Origin: Bacteroidota bacterium | GTDB lineage: Bacteria; Bacteroidota; Bacteroidia; Bacteroidales; Lentimicrobiaceae | Assembly (NCBI GenBank): GCA_009773455.1 | Contig: WSXU01000015.1 | Span: 124,001 to 188,000, forward strand | Length of the DNA stretch: 64,000 bases | Direction of reading: 5' to 3' | Part shown: in pieces, positions 15,492 to 24,457 of the stretch | How the letters are laid out: every line of letters begins with the position of its first letter | Position numbering within the stretch: position 1 is the stretch's first letter | Notes under the pieces: model-generated | What the model was told of the DNA's origin: nothing | Database searches by the model: none | The model's input: the letters and a program-made list of their open reading frames with translations, nothing else | Position numbers and translations under genes: made by a program

Positions 15492-16118
15492 ATGGATAAT
15501 AACTATATGACTGGAATAGATTCAAATACAGAGCAAATCATCATGAAGGCTGCCCGCAGAGTTTTTACCAACAAGGGCTTCGATGGGGCACGCATGCAGG
15601 AGATCGCCGATGTAGCCGGAATAAACAAAGCGCTCCTCCACTATTATTTCAGGAGTAAGGATAAACTTTTTGAAGCCATATTCAAAGAAGTGCTGAATAC
15701 GGTTTTCCCAAAAATAATTGCAGTGCTGATGTCACCGCTTACACTGTTCGAAAAAATAGAAAAGGTCAGTTTCAACTACATTGAGATGCTGAAACAAAAT
15801 CCTGATCTGGCCATTTTTGTCTTCCATGAAATCAGCAGGAATCCCGAACGACTGGTAGGAAATTTCAAGAATGTCGGTGCCGATTTTAAAATCATCCAAA
15901 CACAGATTACGAAAGAGGTAGAAGCAGGAATCATTGTACCCATTAAAGCGGAACACCTGATAGCCAACCTGATCAGCTTATGTGTGTTCCCTTTTATTGC
16001 CAGACCGGTTCTCATGGGTATGGCCGGAATGGATCAGGCTGAATATGACCGGTTTCTTGAAGAAAGAAAGCAGATTATTCCCCATACCCTCATTACCGCG
16101 ATAAAAAAACAGAAATGA
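15492..16118 (+). CDS. TetR/AcrR family transcriptional regulator
   Basis: 208-residue ligand-responsive repressor. The N-terminal helix-turn-helix is clear at about 15-60 (IIMKAARRVFTNKGFDGARM, IADVAGINKALLHYYFRSKD, KLFEAIF). The helical C-terminal domain would bind the inducer and dimerise. It is first in an operon of TolC, HlyD, DUF2147, two ABC ATPases and two permeases, and overlaps tolC by 4 bp (ATGA). It should sense the substrates of the pump, which are unknown. Confidence 0.92.
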   Translation: MDNNYMTGIDSNTEQIIMKAARRVFTNKGFDGARMQEIADVAGINKALLHYYFRSKDKLFEAIFKEVLNTVFPKIIAVLMSPLTLFEKIEKVSFNYIEMLKQNPDLAIFVFHEISRNPERLVGNFKNVGADFKIIQTQITKEVEAGIIVPIKAEHLIANLISLCVFPFIARPVLMGMAGMDQAEYDRFLEERKQIIPHTLITAIKKQK

Positions 16119-17392
16119 AAACTATGATACGATTTGGCATTGTAATGCTGTTCTTCCCGGGAAACATCATTGCCCAGCAGGCCGGCATGCTTACCCTTGA
16201 CTCCTGCTATAAACTGGCAGCAGTGCACAATCCTCTGACCCGCCAGGAATCCCTTTACAATGATGCCTACCGGTTTCAGTTATCTGCACTGAATGACAAT
16301 TACCTTCCCCTGGTTTCAGCGGGTGGTCAGCTCAGCTGGCAATCAGATGTAACCGCACTGCCGATCTCCCTTCCCAATGTAGAAATTCCTTCACTTGACA
16401 AAGACAGTTACAAATTGAACCTGGATATCAGTCAGTTGATCTGGGACGGAGGTACTGTAAGAAAACAAAAAGAACTTGAGAAAGCCGGGCTGCTGGTTAA
16501 CCTTCAGTCGGTTGAGGCCGAGAACTACCGGTTACGTGAAACTGTTAACCAGGTATATTTCAGTATCCTGTTGATCAGGGAGAATGAGAAATTGCTGAAA
16601 ATCAGCATGTCGGAAATACAATCAAGGCTGGGACGGGTCAGAGCCGGTGTAGCAGGAGGAACAGTTTTACAGTCGAATGCAGATGTGCTGGATGCTGAAG
16701 TTATCAAGATAGAACAATTACTGACCGAGCTTGCCCACAACCGGGCAGCAGCCATATACCGGCTTGGTGAGATTACAGGACTTCAACCGGGGCCAGCCGT
16801 TGAGCTGCTTCAACCCGTTTTTGATACGCTACCTCTGGCTAATACCCGCCTGAGACCGGAATATCGTCTGCTGGAACTGCAGCAGGACAGGCTGACCGTC
16901 CAGCAGAAGATGACCGGATTAAAGGTAATGCCACGAATTTCGGCTTTCGCGACTGTTGGTTATGGCAAACCAGGGTTGAATATGCTTTCAAATCAGTTTG
17001 ACACGTGGGCCATGGCCGGAGCCCGGTTTTCCTGGACGCTCTGGAACTGGAAACAGCATAAAAAGGAGTTCCAGATCATAGGCATACAAAAGGAAATTAT
17101 TGAAACTCAAAAGGATAATTACGAAAGGAATCAGCGTATTCTGCTCAGCAACCTGAAGCAGGAAGTGCTGAAAAATGAAAATTTAGTTGCAGCTGACCAC
17201 CGTATAGAACAATTGCGTGAATCGGTGGCAAAATCTGCTGGTGCACAGCTTGACCAGGGTATTATAACTTCTTCGGAATATCTGACGGAACAGAATGCCC
17301 TTACACAGGCCCGCATCAACATGAGCCTGCACTATATTCAGTTGCAGTATTCAAGGTTGAACTACATCACTGCAACAGGCCTGCTGAAGTGA
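16115..17392 (+). CDS. TolC family outer-membrane efflux protein
   Basis: Outer-membrane channel of a tripartite ABC efflux pump. 425 residues with a signal peptide (...FPGNIIAQQ). Two homologous halves of long helices carry LDSCYKLAAVHNPLTRQ near the N-terminus, and repeated beta-strand/helix segments follow (ISQLIWDGGTVRKQKELEKA; ARFSWTLWNWKQHKKEF). The start overlaps the tetR stop. Length fits TolC-family proteins of Bacteroidota. Confidence 0.9.
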   Translation: MKTMIRFGIVMLFFPGNIIAQQAGMLTLDSCYKLAAVHNPLTRQESLYNDAYRFQLSALNDNYLPLVSAGGQLSWQSDVTALPISLPNVEIPSLDKDSYKLNLDISQLIWDGGTVRKQKELEKAGLLVNLQSVEAENYRLRETVNQVYFSILLIRENEKLLKISMSEIQSRLGRVRAGVAGGTVLQSNADVLDAEVIKIEQLLTELAHNRAAAIYRLGEITGLQPGPAVELLQPVFDTLPLANTRLRPEYRLLELQQDRLTVQQKMTGLKVMPRISAFATVGYGKPGLNMLSNQFDTWAMAGARFSWTLWNWKQHKKEFQIIGIQKEIIETQKDNYERNQRILLSNLKQEVLKNENLVAADHRIEQLRESVAKSAGAQLDQGIITSSEYLTEQNALTQARINMSLHYIQLQYSRLNYITATGLLK

Positions 17393-17425
17393 CAAATAAT
17401 AAACGAGTATAAATATCAGGAAAAA

Positions 17426-18316
17426 ATGAAAATCAGGCAAACACTAATACTTCTGACCATGGGTTCCGGTTTATTGGTTTCTTGTAAACAAAACAACACT
17501 GCTTCTGATGCTTACGGAAACTTTGAAGCCGTCGAGACAACCATCTCGAGTGAGGCGAATGGCCGTATCCTCTGGCTTGACATTATGGAAGGTCAGGTTC
17601 TGAAAAGAGGGGATACTGTTGGTTTAATCGACACAACAGACCTACATTATAAGAAACTTCAGCTTCAGGCCCAAAAATCGGCCATTGAAAGCAAATCGGC
17701 CAGCATCAATGCCCAGGCATCTGTTTACAATCAGCAAAAGTCAAACCTGAACAATGATCTCAGGCGGATTGAAAACCTGATGAAAGATCAGGCTGCTACA
17801 CCAAAACAGCTGGATGATGTTACCGGTTCCATCAGGATAGCAGAGCAGCAGATTATAAGTGTAAAAACACAGTTGGCAGCCGTCAGCGACGAAATTAAAG
17901 CCATTGATGCACAGATTGCCCAGGTAAATGAAGCCCTGAAACGATGTTTTCTGATTAATACCGTTGAGGGAACCGTTTTGTCGCGCTATGCTGAAACCGG
18001 AGAGGTTACGGCCTTCGGAAAACCACTTTTCAAAATAGCCAATCTGAAAACAATGGACCTCAGGGTGTATATCAGTGGCAAGATGCTTTCGGATGTTAAA
18101 ACAGGGCAGAAAGCCCGGGTTCTTATAGATTCGGACAAAGGCATGAGTGAATTGGAAGGGGTTGTGACTTGGGTTTCGCCTGCTGCTGAATTCACCCCAA
18201 AAATTATCCAGACACGTGAGGAGAGAGTTAATCTTGTATATGCGGTGAAATTAAGTGTTGTGAATGACGGCAGACTGAAAATTGCCATGCCGGCCGAGGT
18301 TGTTTTCATCAAATAG
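17426..18316 (+). CDS. HlyD family periplasmic adaptor (membrane fusion protein), lipoprotein
   Basis: Links the ABC permease to TolC across the periplasm. 296 residues. Lipobox in LLVSCKQ (Cys about 21). First half of a biotinyl-lipoyl-like domain (GRILWLDIMEGQVLKRGDTVG), then a long coiled-coil hairpin (about 75-165, rich in Gln, Lys and Ala), the second lipoyl half (VEGTVLSRYAETGEVTAFGK), and a beta-barrel domain (DLRVYISGKMLSDVKTGQKA). The architecture is that of YbhG/HlyD-like adaptors, which pair with YbhFSR-type ABC exporters, as found here. Confidence 0.92.
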   Translation: MKIRQTLILLTMGSGLLVSCKQNNTASDAYGNFEAVETTISSEANGRILWLDIMEGQVLKRGDTVGLIDTTDLHYKKLQLQAQKSAIESKSASINAQASVYNQQKSNLNNDLRRIENLMKDQAATPKQLDDVTGSIRIAEQQIISVKTQLAAVSDEIKAIDAQIAQVNEALKRCFLINTVEGTVLSRYAETGEVTAFGKPLFKIANLKTMDLRVYISGKMLSDVKTGQKARVLIDSDKGMSELEGVVTWVSPAAEFTPKIIQTREERVNLVYAVKLSVVNDGRLKIAMPAEVVFIK

Positions 18317-18356
18317 AGTATCTTCGACACATATTCACAAATTAATCTATGTAAAC

Positions 18357-18845
18357 ATGAAACAGACATTAATCCTCGCAATGTTCGCCATTGCCCTGGT
18401 TTTTCCTTCCCCAGCAAAAGCCCAGAATGCAAAAGCAGATAGAATCGCAGGCATTTACCTGACCTATGATGATGAAACCCTCAAGGAGAAATCGCAGGTA
18501 AGAATCCACAAAGCAGCCAATGGCAAATATGTCGGTGAAATTGTGTGGCTTAAAGCCCCAAAAGAAACCAACGGTAAAGAAAAGCTGGACAAGAACAATC
18601 CCGATCCAAAGCTTCAGTCAAGGAAGATCATGGGGCTTCAGATCCTGAAGGATTTTTCGTATGATGCTGACAATGATGAGTGGAGTGAGGGAACCATTTA
18701 CAATCCTACCAGTGGGAAGACCTACAACTGCTATATGAAATTCGAGAATTCGAAGTCTTTGAAAATCAGAGGTTACATTGGTGCGGCATGGATGGGGCTC
18801 GGAAAAACTGCCGTGTGGACGAAAGAAGAAACTATCAGAAAATAA
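18357..18845 (+). CDS. DUF2147 domain secreted protein
   Basis: 162 residues from the ATG at 18357, which opens a clean signal peptide (MKQTLILAMFAIALVF, cleavage after ...SPAKAQ). The mature part is one DUF2147 domain: IAGIYLTYDDE, GKYVGEIVWLKAP, LDKNNPDPKLQSRKIMGLQI and GYIGAAWMGLGKTAVW. Family members are small periplasmic lipocalin-like or beta-barrel proteins of unknown function. Its position between the adaptor and the ATPases, with short gaps on both sides (40 and 8 bp), suggests it is co-expressed with the pump and may bind its substrate; that role is an inference. Confidence 0.85.
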   Translation: MKQTLILAMFAIALVFPSPAKAQNAKADRIAGIYLTYDDETLKEKSQVRIHKAANGKYVGEIVWLKAPKETNGKEKLDKNNPDPKLQSRKIMGLQILKDFSYDADNDEWSEGTIYNPTSGKTYNCYMKFENSKSLKIRGYIGAAWMGLGKTAVWTKEETIRK

Positions 18846-18853
18846 ATTTCCTG

Positions 18854-19777
18854 ATGTCAGAATACGCCATCAATTGCATTGGTCTCAATAAGCGTTATGG
18901 AAAAACACAGGCACTTGACAACCTGAGTTTTTCGGTAAAACAGGGGGAGATTTTCGGTTTTATCGGTCCCGATGGTGCCGGTAAAACCACTCTTTTCCGG
19001 ATTCTGACCACGCTGTTGCTGGCCGACTCCGGCACTGCCAGTGTTGCCGGATTTGATGTGGTAAGGGATTACAAAGCATTAAGAAAGATCCTGGGTTATA
19101 TGCCCGGCAAATTTTCACTTTACCAGGATTTGACCGTTGAAGAAAACCTGACGTTTTTTGCCGGAATTTTCAAGGCCAACATCAAAGAGAATTATTATCT
19201 GATCAAAGATATTTATGATCAGATAGCGCCTTTTGCCCGGCGAAGAGCCGGAAAATTATCGGGCGGGATGAAACAGAAACTTGCACTTTCATGCGCCCTG
19301 ATCCACAAACCTGTTGTACTGGTGCTTGATGAGCCAACCACCGGTGTTGATGCCGTTTCACGGCGGGAATTCTGGGAAATGCTTATCCGGCTGAAAAAGG
19401 AAGGCATTACCATCATCGTTGCCACACCTTACATGGATGAAGCAATCCTCTGCGACAGGGTTGCACTGATCCAACACGGTAAAATACTGGTAACAGGTAC
19501 CCCATCATTCATCACCGGAGCCTACCCATGGAAGCTCTTCAGGGTCAGGAGCAACAACACGCTGAACCTGATAAGTCAGCTGAAAAAGCACCCGGATATA
19601 CACAGTGCAGATATGTTTGGCGAGTATGTACATGCCGGAACAGAACATGGGAAACTCAACACGGAAGCCATCCATGCATTTCTTGAGGCGTCAGGAACAG
19701 TTATGACAGAAGTGTCCGAAATCCCTGCAGGCATTGAAGATTGTTTTATTGACCTGATGAGAAAAGAAAATGAATAA
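18854..19777 (+). CDS. ABC exporter ATP-binding protein 1 (YbhF N-half-like)
   Basis: Nucleotide-binding subunit, 307 residues. Walker A GPDGAGKT (38-45), signature LSGGMKQKL, Walker B VLVLDEPTTGVD. The H-switch position carries Pro instead of His (VATPYMDEA, about residue 192). The C-terminal extension (about 220-307) is typical of drug-export ATPases. It is the first of two adjacent ATPase genes; together they resemble the two halves of E. coli YbhF. The missing switch His implies that its own ATP site is weak, while its intact LSGG serves the partner's site. It overlaps the next gene by 8 bp. Confidence 0.92.
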   Translation: MSEYAINCIGLNKRYGKTQALDNLSFSVKQGEIFGFIGPDGAGKTTLFRILTTLLLADSGTASVAGFDVVRDYKALRKILGYMPGKFSLYQDLTVEENLTFFAGIFKANIKENYYLIKDIYDQIAPFARRRAGKLSGGMKQKLALSCALIHKPVVLVLDEPTTGVDAVSRREFWEMLIRLKKEGITIIVATPYMDEAILCDRVALIQHGKILVTGTPSFITGAYPWKLFRVRSNNTLNLISQLKKHPDIHSADMFGEYVHAGTEHGKLNTEAIHAFLEASGTVMTEVSEIPAGIEDCFIDLMRKENE

Positions 19778-20513
19778 CGCTGAAACCGCCATAGAAGCAA
19801 AAGACATGGTGAAACGGTTCGGCAGTTTTATTGCCAACGACCATCTGACTTTTTCGGTATATAAGGGTGAGATTTTCGGTTTCCTGGGAGCCAATGGCGC
19901 CGGAAAAACTACAGCCATAAGAATTCTTTGCGGATTGTCAAAACCAACCTCCGGTGAAATCAGGGTTGCCGGTTTCAATGTTTTCACTGAAACTGAAAAG
20001 ATCAAGAAGCACATCGGGTATATGAGTCAACGTTTTTCACTCTACGAAGATCTTACAGTTTTTGAAAATTTCAGGTTTTACGGGGGGATTTACGGCATGA
20101 GTCGTTCTGCCATCAGGGAAAAAACCAGTGAAATGCTCGGAAAACTGGGGATTACAGAGCTCCGCAACACCATCATTGCTTCCCTCCCATTGGGTATCAG
20201 GCAGAAACTGGCTTTTTCCGTAGCGATTATGCATACCCCGGAAATCGTATTTCTGGATGAACCGACAGGGGGTGTTGATCCGATCACCCGGAGACAGTTC
20301 TGGACCATGATTTATGAAGCGGCAGCTTCAGGAATCACCGTTTTTGTGACCACCCATTACATGGATGAGGCCGAGTACTGCAACAGGGTTTCCATTATGG
20401 TGGATGGCCGGATTGAAGCACTTGACACGCCTGCAAAACTCAAAGCCAGGTATGAAGCAGCCAGTATGAACGATGTTTTCATAAAGCTGGCCAGGAATAC
20501 TATTGAAAAATGA
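19770..20513 (+). CDS. ABC exporter ATP-binding protein 2 (YbhF C-half-like)
   Basis: Nucleotide-binding subunit, 247 residues. Walker A GANGAGKT, Walker B IVFLDEPTGGVD, H-switch His intact (VTTHYMDEAEYC, about 196). The signature is degenerate: LPLGIRQKL (about 139-142) instead of LSGGxxQ. This complements the neighbour, which has a normal signature but no switch His. The pair would therefore form one canonical and one degenerate ATP site. It is followed 42 bp later by the two permeases. Confidence 0.92.
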   Translation: MNNAETAIEAKDMVKRFGSFIANDHLTFSVYKGEIFGFLGANGAGKTTAIRILCGLSKPTSGEIRVAGFNVFTETEKIKKHIGYMSQRFSLYEDLTVFENFRFYGGIYGMSRSAIREKTSEMLGKLGITELRNTIIASLPLGIRQKLAFSVAIMHTPEIVFLDEPTGGVDPITRRQFWTMIYEAAASGITVFVTTHYMDEAEYCNRVSIMVDGRIEALDTPAKLKARYEAASMNDVFIKLARNTIEK

Positions 20514-20555
20514 GAAGTAATAATTATTCAAACCCGAAAATGGTTTTATCCGGTT

Positions 20556-21650
20556 ATGAAAAGATTTGTGATTAAGGAATTCCTGCACATTTTCCGGGAT
20601 ATCCGGTCGATGGTTATCCTTTTCGGGATGCCACTGGTACAGGTTCTTCTTTTCGGATATGCCATTACCAATGAGGTTAAAGATGTTCATGTTTCGGTGG
20701 TTGACCCTTCGCATGATCAGGTTACTACTGCCATTCAGCAGAGACTCTTTGCTTCGGGATATTTCCTGCAGGGGGAGGTACTGTATTCGCAGGGTGAGAT
20801 TGAAGAGAGTTTTCGTAAAGGCCGCAATAAAATGGTCGTGGTCTTTGATGACAACTTCGCCCAAAAGCTTGAGCGGCGAGAAATACCATCCATTCAGCTG
20901 ATTGCCGATGCTTCGGACCCCAACACCGCCAATCTGCTGGTAAACTATGCCAATGGCATTATTGCCGGATATAATCAGTCAATGGCTGTTTCCGCCGGAG
21001 GTCCGGTTATTGTCCCTGAAATCAGGATGATGTACAATCCGGCCCTGAAGGGTGTTTTTATGTTTGTGCCGGGTATTATTACAATTCTTCTGATGCTGGT
21101 CTCCGCCATGATGACATCCATTTCAATTGCGCGGGAAAAGGAACTTGGCACGATGGAAGTATTGCTGGTATCTCCGTTAAAACCACTGCATATCATTGCG
21201 GGTAAGGTAATGCCTTATGTTCTGCTCTCCTTCATCAATGCCATCTCTATCCTGATTCTGAGCCACTTTGTGTTTGGTGTTCCGGTAAACGGCAGCCTGG
21301 CCTTACTCCTGGCCGAAAGCATGCTGTTTATTGTGCTTGCACTGTCGCTGGGGATTTTTATTTCCACTGTCAGCAACAACCAGCAAACAGCCATGATGCT
21401 TTCCATGTTTGCTCTGATGCTTCCCACTATATTACTTTCCGGTTTTATATTTCCGGTTGAAAACATGCCGGTTGTATTGCAATGGCTGAGCGCTGTCATG
21501 CCCCCCAGATGGTTCATCCTGATTATCAAATCGATTATGCTTAAGGGAACAGGCCTTGCCTATTTCTGGAAAGAGACCATAATCCTGATCGTCATGACCC
21601 TGGTATTTATTCTGGCGAGTGTTAAAAAGTTCAAAATCAGGCTTGCCTAA
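20556..21650 (+). CDS. ABC-2 type permease 1
   Basis: Transmembrane subunit of the exporter, 364 residues. One N-terminal helix (about 20-40, MVILFGMPLVQVLLFGYAI), a large extracytoplasmic domain (about 45-175), and five C-terminal helices from about residue 172 onward. The cytoplasmic coupling loop contains SIAREKELGTMEVLLVSPLK, the hallmark of YbhS/YbhR-type permeases. Works with the second permease as a heterodimer. Confidence 0.92.
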   Translation: MKRFVIKEFLHIFRDIRSMVILFGMPLVQVLLFGYAITNEVKDVHVSVVDPSHDQVTTAIQQRLFASGYFLQGEVLYSQGEIEESFRKGRNKMVVVFDDNFAQKLERREIPSIQLIADASDPNTANLLVNYANGIIAGYNQSMAVSAGGPVIVPEIRMMYNPALKGVFMFVPGIITILLMLVSAMMTSISIAREKELGTMEVLLVSPLKPLHIIAGKVMPYVLLSFINAISILILSHFVFGVPVNGSLALLLAESMLFIVLALSLGIFISTVSNNQQTAMMLSMFALMLPTILLSGFIFPVENMPVVLQWLSAVMPPRWFILIIKSIMLKGTGLAYFWKETIILIVMTLVFILASVKKFKIRLA

Positions 21651-21665
21651 AGGTATTTCCACAAC

Positions 21666-22772
21666 ATGAGGACAATTTTCTACATAGTGCAGAAAGAGTT
21701 TTTACAGGTGTTCCGTAACCGGATGATGCTGCCCATCATATTTGTGATTCCGGTGGTTCAGCTGCTGATCCTGTCCTATGCGGTGACTTTTGAAATAAAG
21801 AACATCAATCTGTATGTCGTGGACAATGACAATACGGTAAGCTCAAGAAGCCTGCTGGAGCATTTCAGGTCATCACCATTCTATCACATAACCGGTCAGG
21901 GCACCAACAGCCGCCTGGGCATGGAGTATCTGCAAAAGGGGAAAGCCCATCAGATGGTGGTACTGCTCCCCGGATTCGAAAAGAACCTGGTAACAGGGGC
22001 GCCGGCCAGGGTACAGGTGATCAACGATGCCATCAACGGTAGTGCTGCCGCCCTGATGAATGCCTACACCATGTCGATCATCAGTGATTATAATAAAACC
22101 ATTATTACCAGGGTACTACCCGCGGCTGCATCACCCATGAATGTATGCTGGTCTTTCTGGTTCAATCCCGAACTGGACTATAAAACCTATATGGTACCCG
22201 GCATCCTGGTGTTGCTGGTTACCATCATCGGGATGTTTCTGGCCGGGATGAATGTAGTTCGGGAGAAGGAGATCGGGACCATAGAGCAAATCAACGTTAC
22301 CCCGATCAGGAAATACCAGTTTATTGCCGGAAAACTTATCCCTTTCTGGATTATAGCCCTTTTTGAACTGGCTATTGGTCTCCTGGCTGCCCGGCTGATA
22401 TTTGATATTCCATTGTTGGGCAATATTTTCCTCATATTTTTCATTGCCTCGGTTTATCTGCTGGTTGTTATGGGCATCGGGCTTTTTTTATCAACAATTA
22501 CCAACACCCAGCAACAATCTATGTTTCTGGCCTGGTTTGTCCTGGTAATCTTTATTTTAATGAGCGGTTTATTTACCCCGGTCGAGAGTATGCCACAGTG
22601 GGCCAGGAGTCTGAATGTGGTGAATCCGATTGCCTATTTCATTGCCATGATCCGGATGGTTATGCTAAAAGGTTCTGGTTTTCAGCATGTTTCGGATAAA
22701 CTTGGACTACTTTTCATCTATGGTATCGCCATGCTTTCACTGGCGGTGTGGCGATACAGGAAGACCACCTGA
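21666..22772 (+). CDS. ABC-2 type permease 2
   Basis: Second transmembrane subunit, 368 residues, same topology as the preceding gene: N-terminal helix (MLPIIFVIPVVQLLILSYAV), soluble extracytoplasmic domain, and five C-terminal helices with the coupling loop NVVREKEIGTIEQINVTPIR. Starts 15 bp after permease 1. Last gene of the efflux operon. The substrate cannot be told from sequence; YbhFSR-like pumps are linked to drugs and cations. Confidence 0.92.
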   Translation: MRTIFYIVQKEFLQVFRNRMMLPIIFVIPVVQLLILSYAVTFEIKNINLYVVDNDNTVSSRSLLEHFRSSPFYHITGQGTNSRLGMEYLQKGKAHQMVVLLPGFEKNLVTGAPARVQVINDAINGSAAALMNAYTMSIISDYNKTIITRVLPAAASPMNVCWSFWFNPELDYKTYMVPGILVLLVTIIGMFLAGMNVVREKEIGTIEQINVTPIRKYQFIAGKLIPFWIIALFELAIGLLAARLIFDIPLLGNIFLIFFIASVYLLVVMGIGLFLSTITNTQQQSMFLAWFVLVIFILMSGLFTPVESMPQWARSLNVVNPIAYFIAMIRMVMLKGSGFQHVSDKLGLLFIYGIAMLSLAVWRYRKTT

Positions 22773-23008
22773 TTAATTCAAAGCTTCAGGTACAAAGCTC
22801 CAATTAATCGCATTATCATCTGAAGCGAAATTTCACCGTATTAATTCTCACCGATTCCATTGGTCTGACGATCCGAACTCAGGATTCTTTTGGCACACCG
22901 TTTGTAAAAAGGTTTTACACTTCATGTTAAAAGCCATAACATGCTGTACAGCCGGGGATTCCGTAAATGAATCATTAAACCGGCCAGTGATTAACCAAGA
23001 ATAGCTGA

Positions 23009-24448
23009 ATGCGTAAGCGAATTATATATAATACCCTGAGTTTATTTATCCTGATGTTTATCATGCTGGTTCCTGAATCATGCTCGGTATCATCGGAACA
23101 ACATTTTTTAAGCACCGACCAGACCGGTGGTGTTTTGAAAGACATTATCCGCAGGGGCAAGCTGGTAGCTCTTACCGATGATAATCCATTCAATCATTTT
23201 GAACTTGAAGGGGAATCAAGGGGATACCAGTATGAAATGCTTAAAAAGTTTGCAACTAACCTTGGCGTGGAACTCGAGGTTATCGTTGAACCAGATTATC
23301 ACAAAGCCCTGCAATACCTGCAACAACGCAGGGTTGACATTGTTGCCATGGAATTGCCTGCTGTAACCGACCACAGGTTTGCGATAGAACAAACCGAGCC
23401 TCTGTTTCTGGCAAAGCAGGTACTTATCCAGCGCAAGCCCGACAACTGGCGCAGGATGCGTGATATGAACAAGGTAGATGCCAGGTTGGTCAGGGATTTG
23501 AAGCAGCTTGAAGGCAAGACCATTACGTTATCGTCACTTTCACGCAATCAGTATTACCTCTCTGACCTGCAACATGCAACCGGCAATGATGTCCTGATCA
23601 GTGCGGATTCCAGAAGAAATGTAGGAAAACTTATCGAAGCGGTGGCCAGCGGTGAAGCTGATTATACCATAGCATTTCAGAATACGGCCAATGCCTACTC
23701 ATTAATTTACAATGATCTTGATGTTAAGACATTTGTCAGTCCTGAGATCGGGGTAGGCTGGGTTGTAAGGAAGGGCTCTGTCAACCTGCGCGAAGCCGCT
23801 AACCAATGGATTGAAGCCAACCAGAACAGCCGTGAATTCAAATATCAGTACACAAGGCATTTTGAAAATCCGCGATATGTTCATCTGGCTCTCGGTGTTC
23901 CGTTAAAGCACAGATCCATCTCCGATTATGACGATGTCATCAGGCAGATGAGTGCAAATATTGGCTGGGACTGGCGTTTACTTTCGGCCCTGATTTACAG
24001 GGAATCGAAATTCCGTACCGATGTCCGGTCAAGGGTTGGCGCTTTTGGCCTGATGCAGCTGATGCCTGCCACAGCCCGTCGTTTTGGGGCACATGAGGGA
24101 TCCACACCGCAGGAGCAGATTGAAGCCGGCGTGAGGCTGATAAAATACCTCGACAACCAGTTTAAAGGCCTTGTTCCTGATCCTGAAGAGCGGAAGAAAT
24201 TCGTGCTTGCCGCCTATAACATCGGCCTCGCCCATGTACTGGATGCCTATAAGCTGGCAGAAAAACATGACAAAAACCCTAAGATCTGGGCTGGCAATGT
24301 TGAATATTGCCTGTTGTCGAAATCACAACCGGAATTTTACAATGACCCGGTGGTAAAGCATGGACGTGTCAGCGGGAAAGAAACACAGCGGTTTGTAACC
24401 GATGTGCTTGAAAAATACGACCACTATAAAACGATTGCGAAAGACTGA
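23009..24448 (+). CDS. MltF-like membrane-bound lytic transglycosylase lipoprotein
   Basis: 479 residues. Lipoprotein signal with lipobox ending at Cys25 (MLVPESC). The N-terminal half is a solute-binding (SBP family 3) domain: IRRGKLVALTDDNPF, then EMLKKFATNLGVELEVIVEP and a GEADYTIAFQNT segment. The C-terminal half is an SLT domain with catalytic Glu at about 332 in LIYRESKFRTD, plus GAFGLMQLMPATARRFG and VLAAYNIGLAHVLDAY. This two-domain order is that of MltF, whose binding domain senses cell-wall peptides. Probably anchored to a membrane facing the periplasm. Confidence 0.92.
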   Translation: MRKRIIYNTLSLFILMFIMLVPESCSVSSEQHFLSTDQTGGVLKDIIRRGKLVALTDDNPFNHFELEGESRGYQYEMLKKFATNLGVELEVIVEPDYHKALQYLQQRRVDIVAMELPAVTDHRFAIEQTEPLFLAKQVLIQRKPDNWRRMRDMNKVDARLVRDLKQLEGKTITLSSLSRNQYYLSDLQHATGNDVLISADSRRNVGKLIEAVASGEADYTIAFQNTANAYSLIYNDLDVKTFVSPEIGVGWVVRKGSVNLREAANQWIEANQNSREFKYQYTRHFENPRYVHLALGVPLKHRSISDYDDVIRQMSANIGWDWRLLSALIYRESKFRTDVRSRVGAFGLMQLMPATARRFGAHEGSTPQEQIEAGVRLIKYLDNQFKGLVPDPEERKKFVLAAYNIGLAHVLDAYKLAEKHDKNPKIWAGNVEYCLLSKSQPEFYNDPVVKHGRVSGKETQRFVTDVLEKYDHYKTIAKD

Positions 24449-24457
24449 AATGTCTCC

